Below are positions 27,930 through 37,391 of a stretch of DNA of 55,881 nucleotides, one piece after another. The notes below the pieces were generated by a model. It had not been told where the DNA came from. It saw only the letters and a program-made list of their open reading frames with translations, and searched no databases. Source of the stretch: Salipaludibacillus aurantiacus (GTDB lineage Bacteria; Bacillota; Bacilli; Bacillales; Salisediminibacteriaceae); the NCBI RefSeq assembly GCF_900111295.1, contig NZ_FOGT01000023.1:1-55881 (forward strand). The letters are read 5' to 3'. The first letter of the stretch is position 1, and the number at the start of each line of letters is the position of its first letter. A program made the position numbers and the translations under genes.

Positions 27930-27962
27930 AAAAAAACGCCTGGAAGCATAAGCTTCCAGACG
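27930..27962 (-). terminator. Terminator of the peptide-binding protein gene
   Basis: On the minus strand CTGGAAGC-TTAT-GCTTCCAG, extended by CGT/GCG, is followed by U7 (A run at 27930..27936). Confidence 0.88.
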
Positions 27963-27977
27963 TAGAACTTAAAGTGA

Positions 27978-29621
27978 TTAGTTTTCAATAGTGACGTCTT
28001 GCAGCTGGTACAATCCGTTTGGATGTTTCCAGAAGCCTTCAACTTCGTCACGAAGCCCTACAAGATAAGTTGTGTGGTATAAGTAAAGCATAGGTGCTTC
28101 CTCAACGAGGATTTCCATTGCCTGCTTATAAAGGTCTTCACGTGTTTCAGGGTCTGCTTCCTGACGAGCCTGGTCTAACAAGTCATCCAGTTCATCATTT
28201 GCCATGAATGAACGGTTACCTGCAGAACCTTGGTTGTTAGAGTGGAATAAAGCATACATACCATAGTCAGCGTCAGCTGTTACAGTAACCCAGCCAAGAA
28301 TAAACATATCGTGTTCACCTTCAGCTGTGTTATCGAGGTAAGCGCCCCACTCAAGTACTTCAATTTCCACGTCGACACCGATAGCAGCTAAATCCGCTTG
28401 AACTAGTTCAGCGACGTCCATACGCTCACGGCTGTCGTTTGTCCAGATTGTTGTAGAGAAGCCATCTTCGTAGCCTGCTTCAGCAAGAAGTTCCTGTGCT
28501 CTCTCAGGATCATAAGGAAGTCCTTCAACGTCATCAGTGAAGCCGAATACCTGCTCACCGATCGGTCCTACCGCAGGAGTTGCCGTACCTTCCATAACCC
28601 CTTCAATTAAGTTGTCTTTGTTGATTGCCATAGAAATCGCTTGACGGACTTTAGGATCGTCAAACGGCTCTTTCTCCATGTTAAAACCGATGTACGATAA
28701 GCTTAAGCTTTCCTGTTCATACACATTAATGCCATCAGTATTATTAATGCGGTCTTTATCACTTGGGCTTACCGGGTAGATAATATGTGCGGCGCCAGTT
28801 TCCAGCTCACCGACACGGGTAAGGTCTTCAGGAACCACTCTGAAGGTGACAGAATCAACCTTTGCTTCTTCTCCCCAATAGTCTTCGTTTTTAGTAAGTA
28901 CGACTTCATCGCCCGGGCTCCAGCTTTCAAACTTGAAGAAGCCGGTACCAACAGGGTTTTCATTAATATGGTCGCCAGGCTGACCGCCGTCCTCCATATT
29001 TGCGTAGTCTTCTTCAATACTTTCCATACTCATAATTCCGCCGCCGGTATGGGCTAAGTGTGAAGGAAGCGGAGCGAACGGATATTCAGTCTGGAATTGG
29101 ACAGTATAATCATCTACTACGATAACTTCCTCGATCATTTCATATAAGAAAGCACGCGGTGAAGCCACATCCGGATCACGGACACGGTCGAAGTTTGCTT
29201 TAACAACTTCGGCGTTGAACTCACTCCCGTCGTGGAATGTCACATCCTCACGAAGTGTCAGCTCCCATAGATCCTCTTCAACAGCTTCCCACTCTGTAGC
29301 TAAAAGTGGTTCAACTTCTCCCTCTTCGTTTTGAGTAAGAAGAGATTCATAGATGTTTGTTTGCACGTTACTTGAAGGCACATCATTTGAACCGTGCGGG
29401 TCCATTGCTTCAGCATCAGAAAGAGTAGCGATAATAAGATCATTCCCCTCTGCTAATTCTTCTGCTTCTCCTTCACCGCCATCATTCTCGGCGGCGTTAT
29501 TTCCGTTGTTGTCCGGATCAGCTGTTCCACCGTCATTATCCGGCTCACTTGCACATGCGGCAAAAGTCAAAAGCATAGATAATGACAAAAGTCCGGCTTT
29601 AATAGACTTACTTTTAAACAT
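27978..29621 (-). CDS. ABC transporter substrate-binding lipoprotein (peptide/possible glutathione)
   Basis: 547 residues, family 5 extracellular solute-binding protein (DppA/OppA/GsiB type). A lipoprotein signal ends at LTFAACASE (Cys about residue 23), followed by an acidic, Asn/Gly-rich linker (about 26-55), a haloadapted trait. The mature domain has the family's LTLREDVTFHDGSEFNAE motif. It captures peptides outside the membrane and delivers them to the permease pair encoded divergently. Bacillus relatives are often labelled glutathione-binding; the sequence alone cannot fix the ligand. AAGGGGGAT precedes the ATG. Confidence 0.9.
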   Translation of the reverse strand: MFKSKSIKAGLLSLSMLLTFAACASEPDNDGGTADPDNNGNNAAENDGGEGEAEELAEGNDLIIATLSDAEAMDPHGSNDVPSSNVQTNIYESLLTQNEEGEVEPLLATEWEAVEEDLWELTLREDVTFHDGSEFNAEVVKANFDRVRDPDVASPRAFLYEMIEEVIVVDDYTVQFQTEYPFAPLPSHLAHTGGGIMSMESIEEDYANMEDGGQPGDHINENPVGTGFFKFESWSPGDEVVLTKNEDYWGEEAKVDSVTFRVVPEDLTRVGELETGAAHIIYPVSPSDKDRINNTDGINVYEQESLSLSYIGFNMEKEPFDDPKVRQAISMAINKDNLIEGVMEGTATPAVGPIGEQVFGFTDDVEGLPYDPERAQELLAEAGYEDGFSTTIWTNDSRERMDVAELVQADLAAIGVDVEIEVLEWGAYLDNTAEGEHDMFILGWVTVTADADYGMYALFHSNNQGSAGNRSFMANDELDDLLDQARQEADPETREDLYKQAMEILVEEAPMLYLYHTTYLVGLRDEVEGFWKHPNGLYQLQDVTIEN

Positions 29622-30059
29622 GTTGTATCCCCCTTAAATATATTTTTATAAAATACTGCTATTTATAAACTACAACAACCGTCCTAAAAAAACAAGACGG
29701 AAAAATCTTAAAATTTAAATTTTTGGAATATATAATTTCACCACTTTAAAGAGACAAAGGGAATTTGTCTTATTTTGGCACTCAAAGATACTCTGTTATC
29801 GGATTATAAGCGGTTTTGACGGACCGGCTCGAATAAAGTATAATTTTATTCATATTACTGTATGAATATAGTATTCTTTAAAATTATAAAAAACCTTGTG
29901 AAAAATTGAAAGAATGATATAATTTCCCCGTACTCGCTTTTTATAAACGTATTTGCAGCTTAAATTTTTAGAATATTCACCTTTTACTAAGAGTTGTGAA
30001 CTATTTCCTGTATATTCATATTTAAGTATTTCTATTAAATGAAAGAGAGGTTTAAGAGT
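29622..30059. promoter_or_regulatory. Divergent promoter region of the peptide importer
   Basis: 438 very AT-rich bases between the binding-protein gene and the permease genes. A TATAAT hexamer occurs at 29731 and other AT-rich -10-like sequences occur on both strands. The reading frame on the minus strand at 29850..30092 has no ribosome site. I see no riboswitch or CodY-box that I could defend. Confidence 0.4.
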
Positions 30060-30956
30060 ATGGCAGAAACAACAGTTAATGCGTCGACACAAGAAACAAA
30101 ACGTATTAATCCGCAGATTGAAAATATGAAAACGATGTGGAGGAAGCTGAAAACGAACAGGATTGCTATGGCCGGCGGTATACTGATTTTATTCTTTATT
30201 GTCGTCTCCATAATTGGCCCTTATTTTACAAGCCTGGATCCTAACGCACCGGACGTCAGCAGCCGTTTACAGGGACCATCCTCTGAACACTGGTTCGGTA
30301 CCGACCACCACGGCAGGGATATTTTCACCCGGATTATCCACGGGATGTCTATCACTTTGTATATCGGCTTCTCTTCTGTAGCAATTGGAATGGTTGTCGG
30401 AGTGCTGATTGGTATCATAGCCGGGTATTACGGGAAACGTACAGACGCTATTTTAATGCGTATTATGGATGTTTTTCTTGCCTTCCCTGGTATCCTTCTT
30501 GCTCTCGGGATTGTGGCTGTATTAGGCGGAAGTATTAATAATGTTATTATCGCGATAGCCATTTTCTCAATACCTGTATTTGCGAGGATTGTAAGAGGAT
30601 CTACCCTGGCCGTTCGAAAACTGGAGTATATTGATGCAGTCAGAGCATTGGGTGCTTCTGATTTCCGAATTATTTTCAGACATATATTACCGAATATTTT
30701 GTCTCCTATTATTGTGCAGGCGACACTTAGAATAGCCACAGCCGTATTAACAGCGAGTGGACTGTCCTTCCTGGGGCTCGGGGCTCAGCCGCCTACTCCT
30801 GAATGGGGCGCCATGCTCGCAGCGGGAAGAAACTATATGTGGGAACATCCTCATATTGCTCTGTTCCCCGGCCTGGCAATCGTTGCAGTTGTATTAGCTT
30901 TTAACTTATTTGGTGATGGCGTACGGGACGCTCTCGATCCAAAAATTAAATCGTAA
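30060..30956 (+). CDS. Peptide ABC transporter permease, DppC/OppC type
   Basis: 298 residues from the ATG at 30060, with AGAGAGG upstream; the longer frame from 30039 starts before that ribosome site. N-terminal OppC-type segment (about 20-60) with one TM helix, then the binding-protein-dependent permease domain. The EAA-loop region is VRGSTLAVRKLEYIDAVRALGASDFRI (continuing to HILPN), which contacts the ATPases. It forms the membrane channel with the DppB-type protein. First gene of a four-gene unit C-B-D-F, divergent from the binding protein gene. Confidence 0.93.
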   Translation: MAETTVNASTQETKRINPQIENMKTMWRKLKTNRIAMAGGILILFFIVVSIIGPYFTSLDPNAPDVSSRLQGPSSEHWFGTDHHGRDIFTRIIHGMSITLYIGFSSVAIGMVVGVLIGIIAGYYGKRTDAILMRIMDVFLAFPGILLALGIVAVLGGSINNVIIAIAIFSIPVFARIVRGSTLAVRKLEYIDAVRALGASDFRIIFRHILPNILSPIIVQATLRIATAVLTASGLSFLGLGAQPPTPEWGAMLAAGRNYMWEHPHIALFPGLAIVAVVLAFNLFGDGVRDALDPKIKS

Positions 30957-30971
30957 GAGAGGTGAAGCCCT

Positions 30972-31892
30972 TTGTTAGTTTACACAATTAGACGTTTATT
31001 TCAGACCATTCCTGTTATTATAGGCGTAACTTTAGTTGTATTTTTTATGATGCACCTCATACCGGGTGATCCTGCTCAAATTATTGCCGGTGAACGGGCA
31101 GATGAAGCACAAGTTGAACAGATGCGTGATCGTCTCGGATTAAACGATCCGTATTATGTGCAGTATACGAGATTTGTTACTGACGCCGCTCAAGGCGACC
31201 TTGGAAATTCCGTTCGAAGCGGACGGGCTGTAAGCAGTGAAATCGGTGCAAGATTCTGGATTACTGTGGAACTGGCATTTTACAGCACGTTGTTAAGTAT
31301 TTTTATAGGGTTAATTGCCGGTATTGTTTCGGCCACAAGAAGGAATTCATTTTTGGATATGTTTATTATGATATTTGCTTTATTCGGTTTATCGATGCCT
31401 AACTTCTGGCTCGGCCTGATGCTTATCCAATATTTTGCTTTAAACTTTGACTGGCTTCCTGTCTCAGGCTGGGGTTCTCCTCAACAGCTGCTTCTCCCTG
31501 TTATTACTTTGGGAACTGCCGGCGCGGCTATTATTGCGCGTATGACACGGTCTAGTATGCTTGAGGTCATTCACCAGGATTATATTCGGACAGCACGGGC
31601 CAAAGGAGTTAAAGAACGGTATGTTATCTATAAACATGCGTTAAGAAACGCGCTTATTCCTGTTGTAACTGTCGTTGGTCTGCAATTCGGTGTCCTGCTT
31701 GGCGGGGCTGTACTGACTGAGACCGTTTTTGCCATTAACGGACTGGGCAGATTTGTAGTCGAAGCCATCCGAATGCGTGACTTCCCTATTGTTCAAGGCT
31801 CAGTGCTTGTATTAGCAATGTTATTCGTTTTTGTTAACTTCCTCGTAGATATTTCCTACAGGGTGCTTAACAAGCGAATTGAATTAGATTAA
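30972..31892 (+). CDS. Peptide ABC transporter permease, DppB/OppB type
   Basis: 306 residues starting at TTG 30972 with GAGAGGTGA seven bases before it. Opens with YTIRRLFQTIPVIIGVTLVVF, the classic DppB N-terminal helix and MMHLIPGDPA motif, followed by six membrane segments. The EAA loop is SMLEVIHQDYIRTARAKGV. Partner of the DppC-type permease. Gene order C-B is reversed relative to the common B-C order. Confidence 0.93.
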   Translation: MLVYTIRRLFQTIPVIIGVTLVVFFMMHLIPGDPAQIIAGERADEAQVEQMRDRLGLNDPYYVQYTRFVTDAAQGDLGNSVRSGRAVSSEIGARFWITVELAFYSTLLSIFIGLIAGIVSATRRNSFLDMFIMIFALFGLSMPNFWLGLMLIQYFALNFDWLPVSGWGSPQQLLLPVITLGTAGAAIIARMTRSSMLEVIHQDYIRTARAKGVKERYVIYKHALRNALIPVVTVVGLQFGVLLGGAVLTETVFAINGLGRFVVEAIRMRDFPIVQGSVLVLAMLFVFVNFLVDISYRVLNKRIELD

Positions 31893-31923
31893 CGGACACC
31901 GTAACTGAAAGGTGGGAAAAAAG

Positions 31924-32961
31924 TTGGGAAACCCGAAAACAATTATAGATGTTAATGAGTTACAAACTTCATTTTTTACGAGTAAAGGCGAAGTGAAAGC
32001 AGTTGATGGCGTGAGTTTTGATGTGCCCAGCGGAAAGACTCTCGGGATTGTTGGAGAATCCGGATCAGGTAAAAGCATTACCTCTCTTTCCATCATGCGG
32101 CTCCTTGAAGACCCGGGAAAAATAAAAGGCGGGAAGATTACTTTTCAGGGGGAAGACCTTTTATCCAAATCGGAAAGTGAGATGCGCCGCATCAGAGGGA
32201 ACCGTATCTCTATGATTTTCCAGGAACCGATGACTTCCCTTAACCCTGTTTTTACAATTGGAGACCAGATTGCTGAATCTTATATGATTCATGAAGGTCT
32301 TTCTAAAAAAGAAGCTCTGAAAAAATCATTGGGAATGCTGGAACTCGTTGGAATTCCATCTCCTAAAGACCGGTTGAAGGCTTACCCTCATGAATTATCA
32401 GGCGGTATGCGTCAGCGGGCAATGATTGCGATTGCCCTTGCCTGTAACCCTGAACTGCTTATAGCGGACGAGCCTACAACAGCACTTGACGTAACGATTC
32501 AGGCGCAGATTTTAAGGCTGATTAACAATCTGCAGGAAGAGCTCGGCATGTCGATGATGCTTATTACTCACGATCTCGGTGTTGTGGCAGAAACCTGTGA
32601 TTACGTGGCTGTCATGTATGCCGGTAAAATTGTAGAGTACGCCGATGTGGAGACGTTATTTAAATCTCCAAAACACCCATATACAGTCGGCCTGCTTAAA
32701 TCTCTGCCGCGACATGATATTGACCAGGATGAACTGGAAGTTATTAAAGGGATGGTTCCAAGACCGGATCAACTTCCGCAGGGCTGCCGCTTTGCACCAA
32801 GGTGCCCGTTTGCGAGAGACCTATGCAGAGACCATTTGCCTGCTTTAGATAATATTGATGATAAAAACCAAGTCCGATGCTGGATTTATTCAGAAGAATG
32901 GGACGGACCGGAGGTGAATGTACAAGATGACTACGGAACTGCTCAAAGTAAACAATCTTAA
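31924..32961 (+). CDS. Peptide ABC transporter ATP-binding protein, DppD/OppD type
   Basis: 345 residues if started at TTG 31924, for which GAAAGGTGGG is correctly spaced; the GTG at 31912 lies inside that ribosome site. Walker [10 protein letters not shown]-loop [11 protein letters not shown], signature LSGGMRQR, Walker [13 protein letters not shown] and the H-loop ITHDLG are intact. The C-terminal oligopeptide-transporter region has [11 protein letters not shown] with conserved cysteines that bind an Fe-S cluster in some DppD proteins. It drives import with the DppF-type ATPase, whose gene overlaps its 3' end. Confidence 0.94.
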   Translation: MGNPKTIIDVNELQTSFFTSKGEVKAVDGVSFDVPSGKTLGIVGESGSGKSITSLSIMRLLEDPGKIKGGKITFQGEDLLSKSESEMRRIRGNRISMIFQEPMTSLNPVFTIGDQIAESYMIHEGLSKKEALKKSLGMLELVGIPSPKDRLKAYPHELSGGMRQRAMIAIALACNPELLIADEPTTALDVTIQAQILRLINNLQEELGMSMMLITHDLGVVAETCDYVAVMYAGKIVEYADVETLFKSPKHPYTVGLLKSLPRHDIDQDELEVIKGMVPRPDQLPQGCRFAPRCPFARDLCRDHLPALDNIDDKNQVRCWIYSEEWDGPEVNVQDDYGTAQSKQS

Positions 32962-33940
32962 ACAATATTTCCCTATAAAGGGAGGAATTTTCGGCCGCAG
33001 AGTTAACGACGTAAAAGCGGTTGACGATGTCAGTTTTGCGGTAAAGCCTGGTGAAACGTTAAGTATTGTGGGGGAATCCGGCTGCGGGAAGTCAACGACA
33101 GGCAGAGCCATTCTTCGCCTTGATGAGCCGACTTCAGGCGAAGTGACGTTCCAGGGAAAAGATTTGCTGTCTTTAAGTAAGTCAGAAATGAGAAAAATGC
33201 GTAAAGATCTGCAAATTATTTTTCAGGATCCATATGCTTCCATTAACCCTCGTCAAACTGTACGTCAGGTCTTAAACGAAGCAATGGAGATTCAAAATGT
33301 CCTTCCCAAAAATAAACGGGAAGACCGTATGCTTGAGCTTATGGAAACAGTGGGACTTGGAGCACACCAGCTGGACCGTTTCCCTCACGAATTCAGCGGC
33401 GGACAGCGTCAGCGAATCGGGATTGCCCGGGCACTGTCTGTTGACCCTAAACTGATTATTTGTGATGAGTCTGTATCGGCTTTGGACGTGTCCATTCAGG
33501 CTCAGGTTCTGAACCTCTTGAAAAAGCTTCAGAAAGAACTGGATTTAACTTATTTATTTATAGCGCACGACTTAGGGGTGGTACGCCATATCTCTGACCG
33601 TGTACTCGTTATGTATCTTGGGAAGGTTGTCGAGATTGGCGATAAGAAATCACTATTCGATAATCCTAAACATCCTTATACGAAAACATTGTTATCGGCG
33701 ATTCCTGTTCCTGATCCGACGAAAAAGAAGGAGCAGATCATCCTTAAAGGAGATGTGCCTTCACCAATTAATCCGCCTTCAGGCTGCCGCTTCCATACAC
33801 GCTGTCCATTTGCGACTGACAAGTGCATAGAAGAAGTACCTGACCTGCGAACTTCTCCTGAACATATGGTGGACGGCCACCAGGCAGCGTGCCACTACAT
33901 TGAAGAAATTGAATCAGGCGAAATGAAGCCTAACTATTAA
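32927..33940 (+). CDS. Peptide ABC transporter ATP-binding protein, DppF/OppF type
   Basis: 337 residues from ATG 32927, nine bases after GGAGGTGA; the ATG at 32918 is too close to it. Motifs: Walker [11 protein letters not shown]-loop [12 protein letters not shown] (DppF-typical), signature FSGGQRQR, Walker [14 protein letters not shown]-loop IAHDLG, and the C-terminal [11 protein letters not shown]. It starts 35 bases inside the preceding gene and is translationally coupled, ensuring matched amounts of the heterodimeric ATPase. A terminator follows. Confidence 0.94.
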   Translation: MTTELLKVNNLKQYFPIKGGIFGRRVNDVKAVDDVSFAVKPGETLSIVGESGCGKSTTGRAILRLDEPTSGEVTFQGKDLLSLSKSEMRKMRKDLQIIFQDPYASINPRQTVRQVLNEAMEIQNVLPKNKREDRMLELMETVGLGAHQLDRFPHEFSGGQRQRIGIARALSVDPKLIICDESVSALDVSIQAQVLNLLKKLQKELDLTYLFIAHDLGVVRHISDRVLVMYLGKVVEIGDKKSLFDNPKHPYTKTLLSAIPVPDPTKKKEQIILKGDVPSPINPPSGCRFHTRCPFATDKCIEEVPDLRTSPEHMVDGHQAACHYIEEIESGEMKPNY

Positions 33941-33947
33941 ACAATTC

Positions 33948-33987
33948 AAGCCCGGTAACGGAAAATAAATTCCGTGCCGGGCTTTTC
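33948..33987. terminator. Terminator of the peptide importer operon
   Basis: AAGCCCGG...GGAA pairs with TTCC...CCGGGCTT, followed by TTCTT; the A-rich 5' side lets it also serve the convergent minus-strand unit. Confidence 0.8.
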
Positions 33988-34356
33988 TTAATGAAGACTG
34001 TCAGCTAACTTTTCTTCAAAATATAAGATTCTCGTTTTCGTCTCAAAAGGGGTGTCTACTTCTTCAAACTCTACGTCATTTTCTTCAATTGCCTTAACCG
34101 CTTCCTGGGGAGAAATAGTATTATCAATCATCCCGTAGCCAGTTAAATAAGTCAGCTCTGTCAGTACAAGAGCATCATAAATTTCCCCTTCTCTTTCTAC
34201 GTTTTCAACAAGTCGGCTCTTTTCAGCCACAGGTATAATGACTTCATGGAACGTAAGTAGTTCCTGATCATCGAGAAAAAGTTTTGTATGTTTTGCCCCT
34301 GCAGCAAGAACGTTTACTTTTACGGGAGTTTTTAATGGATAATAAAATACTTTCAT
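33988..34356 (-). CDS. Uncharacterised 122-residue protein coupled to azoreductase
   Basis: Starts at the second of two ATGs in the junction GAATGATGAAA, with GGGGGAGGGA upstream and the azoreductase stop TGA overlapping it. The product is acidic, without membrane segments or signal, mixed alpha/beta in character, with segments VNVLAAGAKHTKLFLDDQEL and VLTELTYLTGYGMID. I do not recognise the family. Operon coupling suggests a role in quinone/azo stress or as a partner of the flavoprotein (inference). Confidence 0.75.
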   Translation of the reverse strand: MKVFYYPLKTPVKVNVLAAGAKHTKLFLDDQELLTFHEVIIPVAEKSRLVENVEREGEIYDALVLTELTYLTGYGMIDNTISPQEAVKAIEENDVEFEEVDTPFETKTRILYFEEKLADSLH

Positions 34357-34988
34357 CATTCCCTCCCCCTTTCACCGCTTAAAGCAAGTGTTTCAGCTAA
34401 TTGACTTGCCTGTTTTTTTGATTTCATCAGCCGGTCATTTACTTCCTCAGGAAAAGTACTTGTTCCTTCTATGAAAAGGTGATAATAATCTTTGATGCCT
34501 GTAAGCCCGAAAATTGTCCTTAAATAGCTGTCGCCGTGTTCTAAGAATTTCAGCGGGCCTTCTGAATAAACGCCTCCTCGTGATTGGACGTGAACCATTT
34601 TTTTATGCTGCATGAGCCCTTCAATTCCAGCTTCAGTAAAACGAAATGTTTTCCCGGGAATGATCAGATGGTCCACATACGCTTTTACTTGCGAAGGAAA
34701 ACTCATATTCCACAAGGGTGTAACGATGACTATTATATCCGCCTTTAAAAACTGCTCTACGTAAGGATTCGAAACAGATTCTTCTTCTCCTGAGCCCTCT
34801 CCGTGCCGTTCCCAGAGCGCTAATTCTTCTCTCTTTAACGGCGGCAAATCTGCATCAAACAAATCAAGCTTTTCCACTTTTTCTGCCGGCCGGTGTTTTA
34901 AATATTCAGCCAGAAAATAGTCTCCCAGCTGCAAACTGTACGACTCCTGCACTTGTTTCGGGTTTGCTGTTACAAATAATAGACTCAT
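34356..34988 (-). CDS. FMN-dependent NADH:quinone/azo oxidoreductase, AzoR family
   Basis: 210 residues, flavodoxin-like fold. The N-terminal FMN phosphate-binding turn is TANPKQVQESYS, the PLWNMSFPSQVKAYVDHLI motif (about residues 100-118) and the SRGGVYSEG loop contact flavin and substrate. The family reduces quinones and azo compounds using NADH, usually as a homodimer in the cytoplasm, protecting from electrophile stress. TGGGAGG precedes the ATG. Its stop overlaps the start of the following uncharacterised gene. Confidence 0.9.
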   Translation of the reverse strand: MSLLFVTANPKQVQESYSLQLGDYFLAEYLKHRPAEKVEKLDLFDADLPPLKREELALWERHGEGSGEEESVSNPYVEQFLKADIIVIVTPLWNMSFPSQVKAYVDHLIIPGKTFRFTEAGIEGLMQHKKMVHVQSRGGVYSEGPLKFLEHGDSYLRTIFGLTGIKDYYHLFIEGTSTFPEEVNDRLMKSKKQASQLAETLALSGERGRE

Positions 34989-35112
34989 TACAACCTCCCA
35001 TAAAGCTTTTATCTGTCTTGCTGAATTTACCTGTAAACTCTTCTTTTAAAGCCATTATACCTGCTTCAGGGCCCGGTTAATAGCGGTTCGGAAACTGGCT
35101 TACCTGCGTATG

Positions 35113-35156
35113 AAAAAGAGGCTGTCCTCAAAAGTCTGACTTTTGAGGGCAGCCCC
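35113..35156 (-). terminator. Terminator of the small rhodanese gene
   Basis: On the minus strand GGCTGCCCTCAAAAGT and ACTTTTGAGGACAGCC pair across a three-base loop (one G-A mismatch), followed by CTCTTTTTC. Confidence 0.85.
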
Positions 35157-35173
35157 TGGTCCACGGTCATCAT

Positions 35174-35575
35174 TTATTCAACTTTCTCTCCTTCATAAGA
35201 AGAAATGCCGCCCATCACAATTGTTAGGTTATCCGCATCAAAGCCTTGCTCAATCATCGATTCACCGACTTGAATACTACGGTTCTGTGTATTGCAAAGA
35301 ATAACAATTTCCTGATCTTCAGGAAGCATGGACGCGTCTTCCATCACTTCATTCATCGGAATATTTTCAAATCCTTGTATGTGGCTCTCAGCAAATTCCT
35401 CTTCTTCACGGACATCAACATAAAATTTATCCTCTTCCATGCCTTCTTCAACTTCAGCTTGCAGCTCTTCTGCCGACATTTCATTCATATCCCCGGTTTC
35501 TGCATCGGAATCAGAACATCCGGCTGCGGCCGCCATAATAAAGAGCCCAGTAAATAAAATTAATAAATGCTTCAT
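35174..35575 (-). CDS. Rhodanese-domain lipoprotein
   Basis: 133 residues. The lipoprotein signal ends at AAAAGC (C20); an acidic linker (about 21-48) leads to one rhodanese domain with the active-site loop CNTQNRS (C94). It is anchored outside the membrane and should handle sulfane sulfur (thiosulfate, persulfide) there. AAGGAGAG precedes the ATG. TATAAT-like sequence on the minus strand near 35650 suggests its own promoter. It lies directly downstream of the ynj-like importer genes and so belongs functionally to the sulfur block. Confidence 0.88.
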   Translation of the reverse strand: MKHLLILFTGLFIMAAAAGCSDSDAETGDMNEMSAEELQAEVEEGMEEDKFYVDVREEEEFAESHIQGFENIPMNEVMEDASMLPEDQEIVILCNTQNRSIQVGESMIEQGFDADNLTIVMGGISSYEGEKVE

Positions 35576-35749
35576 CTCAATAGTCTCTCCTTAGATGCCT
35601 TCTTAAAGGCTGATGTATTAAAAGACAGGTAGTAACACAGAGAGATTATAACACTTTTTAAATTCTTTTTATAATAATAACTATGGCAGACAAGCGTCAA
35701 TTGAACAGACAAGCCGCTGACGCCAGGACAGGTTCTTACAGGGCTTGTC

Positions 35750-36331
35750 CTATTTAAGTATCTTCCCTGCTTCTGTTAACCGCTGAACCGCAGTGAAGAT
35801 TTCCACACCAAGAAAAATAAGGCCGATCGCAATCAAATAATCAGGAAAAACAATCATCAATGAAAAAAGTATAAAGCCTTCAGTCCGTTCAGCCAGTCCA
35901 GGCTGGTAATAAAATGTTTTAATACCGCTTTTTTCAGCTACAGCCCCGACCGTTAAGAATACTGTCATACAAAATATAATTGAGACGCTTAACAGAAGCA
36001 ATACCCACATAGCTTCGGGAAAACGAAAGGCAAGGCCAAGAATGACACTGATTTCAACGAGCCGGTCAAAAGTGACGTCCAGAACAGTTCCAAAAGGCGA
36101 GGTTTTAGTTTTACGGGCCATCGTTCCGTCCACCACATCCAAAAATCCTGAAAACCATAGCACAGCAAGTGCCAGTATAGACTGATCTAAATAGATAAAA
36201 ACACCGGAGCTTACCCCGATAATAAATGCGATTACTGTGACGTGGTTTGCGGTGAGGCCAATCTTCAGAAATAGGTTTGCCGACTGGCTGATGGCAGGCT
36301 CTACCAGATGGCGGGCTTTCGTATCAAGCAT
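35750..36331 (-). CDS. CDP-alcohol phosphatidyltransferase family protein (YnjF-like)
   Basis: 193 residues from ATG 36331 (AAGGAAG eight bases upstream; the GTG at 36340 overlaps it). The catalytic signature is complete: LDVVDGTMARKTKTS then FGTVLDVTFDR, i.e. DxxDGxxAR followed by GxxxDxxxD, which binds metal and CDP. About five to six membrane helices. Members join a CDP-linked lipid to an alcohol to make phospholipid headgroups; the acceptor here is unknown. It follows the ABC ATPase gene closely, the same neighbourhood as E. coli ynjF next to ynjD. Confidence 0.88.
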   Translation of the reverse strand: MLDTKARHLVEPAISQSANLFLKIGLTANHVTVIAFIIGVSSGVFIYLDQSILALAVLWFSGFLDVVDGTMARKTKTSPFGTVLDVTFDRLVEISVILGLAFRFPEAMWVLLLLSVSIIFCMTVFLTVGAVAEKSGIKTFYYQPGLAERTEGFILFSLMIVFPDYLIAIGLIFLGVEIFTAVQRLTEAGKILK

Positions 36332-36351
36332 GACTTCCACTTCCTTTTTCC

Positions 36352-37377
36352 CTATCGGGAAATCTTTTGTTCATTTTTTTGAGACTGTATACGCCAATTC
36401 GATTTCTTACCAGTGTCACACGCTTCAACACTGGGCCGCTTATAACAGACATGAACAGCCTCTTTATCACTAAAATGACTGTTTGACTGGATGACTACAG
36501 ACTGCTTCAGATCAGGTATATAAACGTGGTAAAACGTTAAACCGTATTTAAAAAATTTTGACTGGATGATTCCCTCTGCCTTTTGTGAATCACTGGCAAG
36601 AAGTCTGCTTACAGGCCGAAGGGAAAGTTTTCCCGCAGAGATAAATCTGCCCTCCACATAAAGGCCTTCAGAAAACATTTCAGCCACTTCTTCGTTATCC
36701 GGATGCTGGTAAACCTCTTCAGGAGAACCTATTTGCTGAAACCGGCCATCTTTCATAACTGCGATTCTATCCCCCATGATCATCGCTTCATCTCTGTCAT
36801 GAGTGACAAAGACAGCAGTTACTCCTTCTTTTTTCAGAAAGTCCCTGACCCAGGTTCTGATGGAAGTACGCAGTTCAGGGTCCAGGCTGCAGAATGGCTC
36901 ATCAAGCAGAACAAGGGACGGATTGACAATAAGAGCTCTGGCAAGGGCCACTCGCTGCTGCTGCCCTCCGGAAAGCTGATTAGGATACCGGCCAGAGAGC
37001 TTTTCCAGGTCCACTTTTTCAAGCAGGTTCATCCCCCGCTCGATCCGTTCTTTCTTAGCTTTTTTATTCTTCCCGTATTTTAAACCGTAAGTCACATTTT
37101 CCAAAATTGATAAGTGAGGAAACAGCAGCGGCTGCTGAAACATAAGCACGACTGGACGCTGTTCTGCTTTAATATTAGTCATATCCTTTCCGTCTATATA
37201 AATTTTCCCTGACGACACTCTGGAAAGACCCGCTATAGAACGGAGAAGAGTCGATTTCCCGCATCCTGAAGGTCCGACGAGACTGACAATATCTCCTTTA
37301 TTCACTTCTATATTTAAATGTTGGAATACCGTCAGATCAGCAAAGACCTTTGAGACATTCTCCAGTTTCATCAGCAT
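36352..37377 (-). CDS. ABC transporter ATP-binding protein (YnjD/PotA-like)
   Basis: 341 residues. Walker A GPSGCGKST, Q-loop MFQQPLLFPH, signature LSGGQQQR, Walker B LVLLDEPFCSLD and H-loop VTHDRDEA are intact in the first 230 residues; the rest is a short accessory/regulatory domain without a clear complete TOBE fold. It belongs to the importer class of PotA/ThiQ/sulfate-type ATPases and energises the two permeases encoded just upstream. GGAGGGAT precedes the ATG. Substrate unknown. Confidence 0.88.
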   Translation of the reverse strand: MLMKLENVSKVFADLTVFQHLNIEVNKGDIVSLVGPSGCGKSTLLRSIAGLSRVSSGKIYIDGKDMTNIKAEQRPVVLMFQQPLLFPHLSILENVTYGLKYGKNKKAKKERIERGMNLLEKVDLEKLSGRYPNQLSGGQQQRVALARALIVNPSLVLLDEPFCSLDPELRTSIRTWVRDFLKKEGVTAVFVTHDRDEAMIMGDRIAVMKDGRFQQIGSPEEVYQHPDNEEVAEMFSEGLYVEGRFISAGKLSLRPVSRLLASDSQKAEGIIQSKFFKYGLTFYHVYIPDLKQSVVIQSNSHFSDKEAVHVCYKRPSVEACDTGKKSNWRIQSQKNEQKISR

Positions 37378-37391
37378 AAGCTGATCCCTCC

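Noticed and set aside
27698-27931. 77-codon plus-strand ORF near the binding-protein terminator
   Set aside because: No Shine-Dalgarno, no recognisable features, and it ends inside a terminator.
29850-30092. 80-codon minus-strand ORF upstream of the peptide permease genes
   Set aside because: No ribosome site, extreme AT content, and it would run across the divergent promoter region and into the permease gene.
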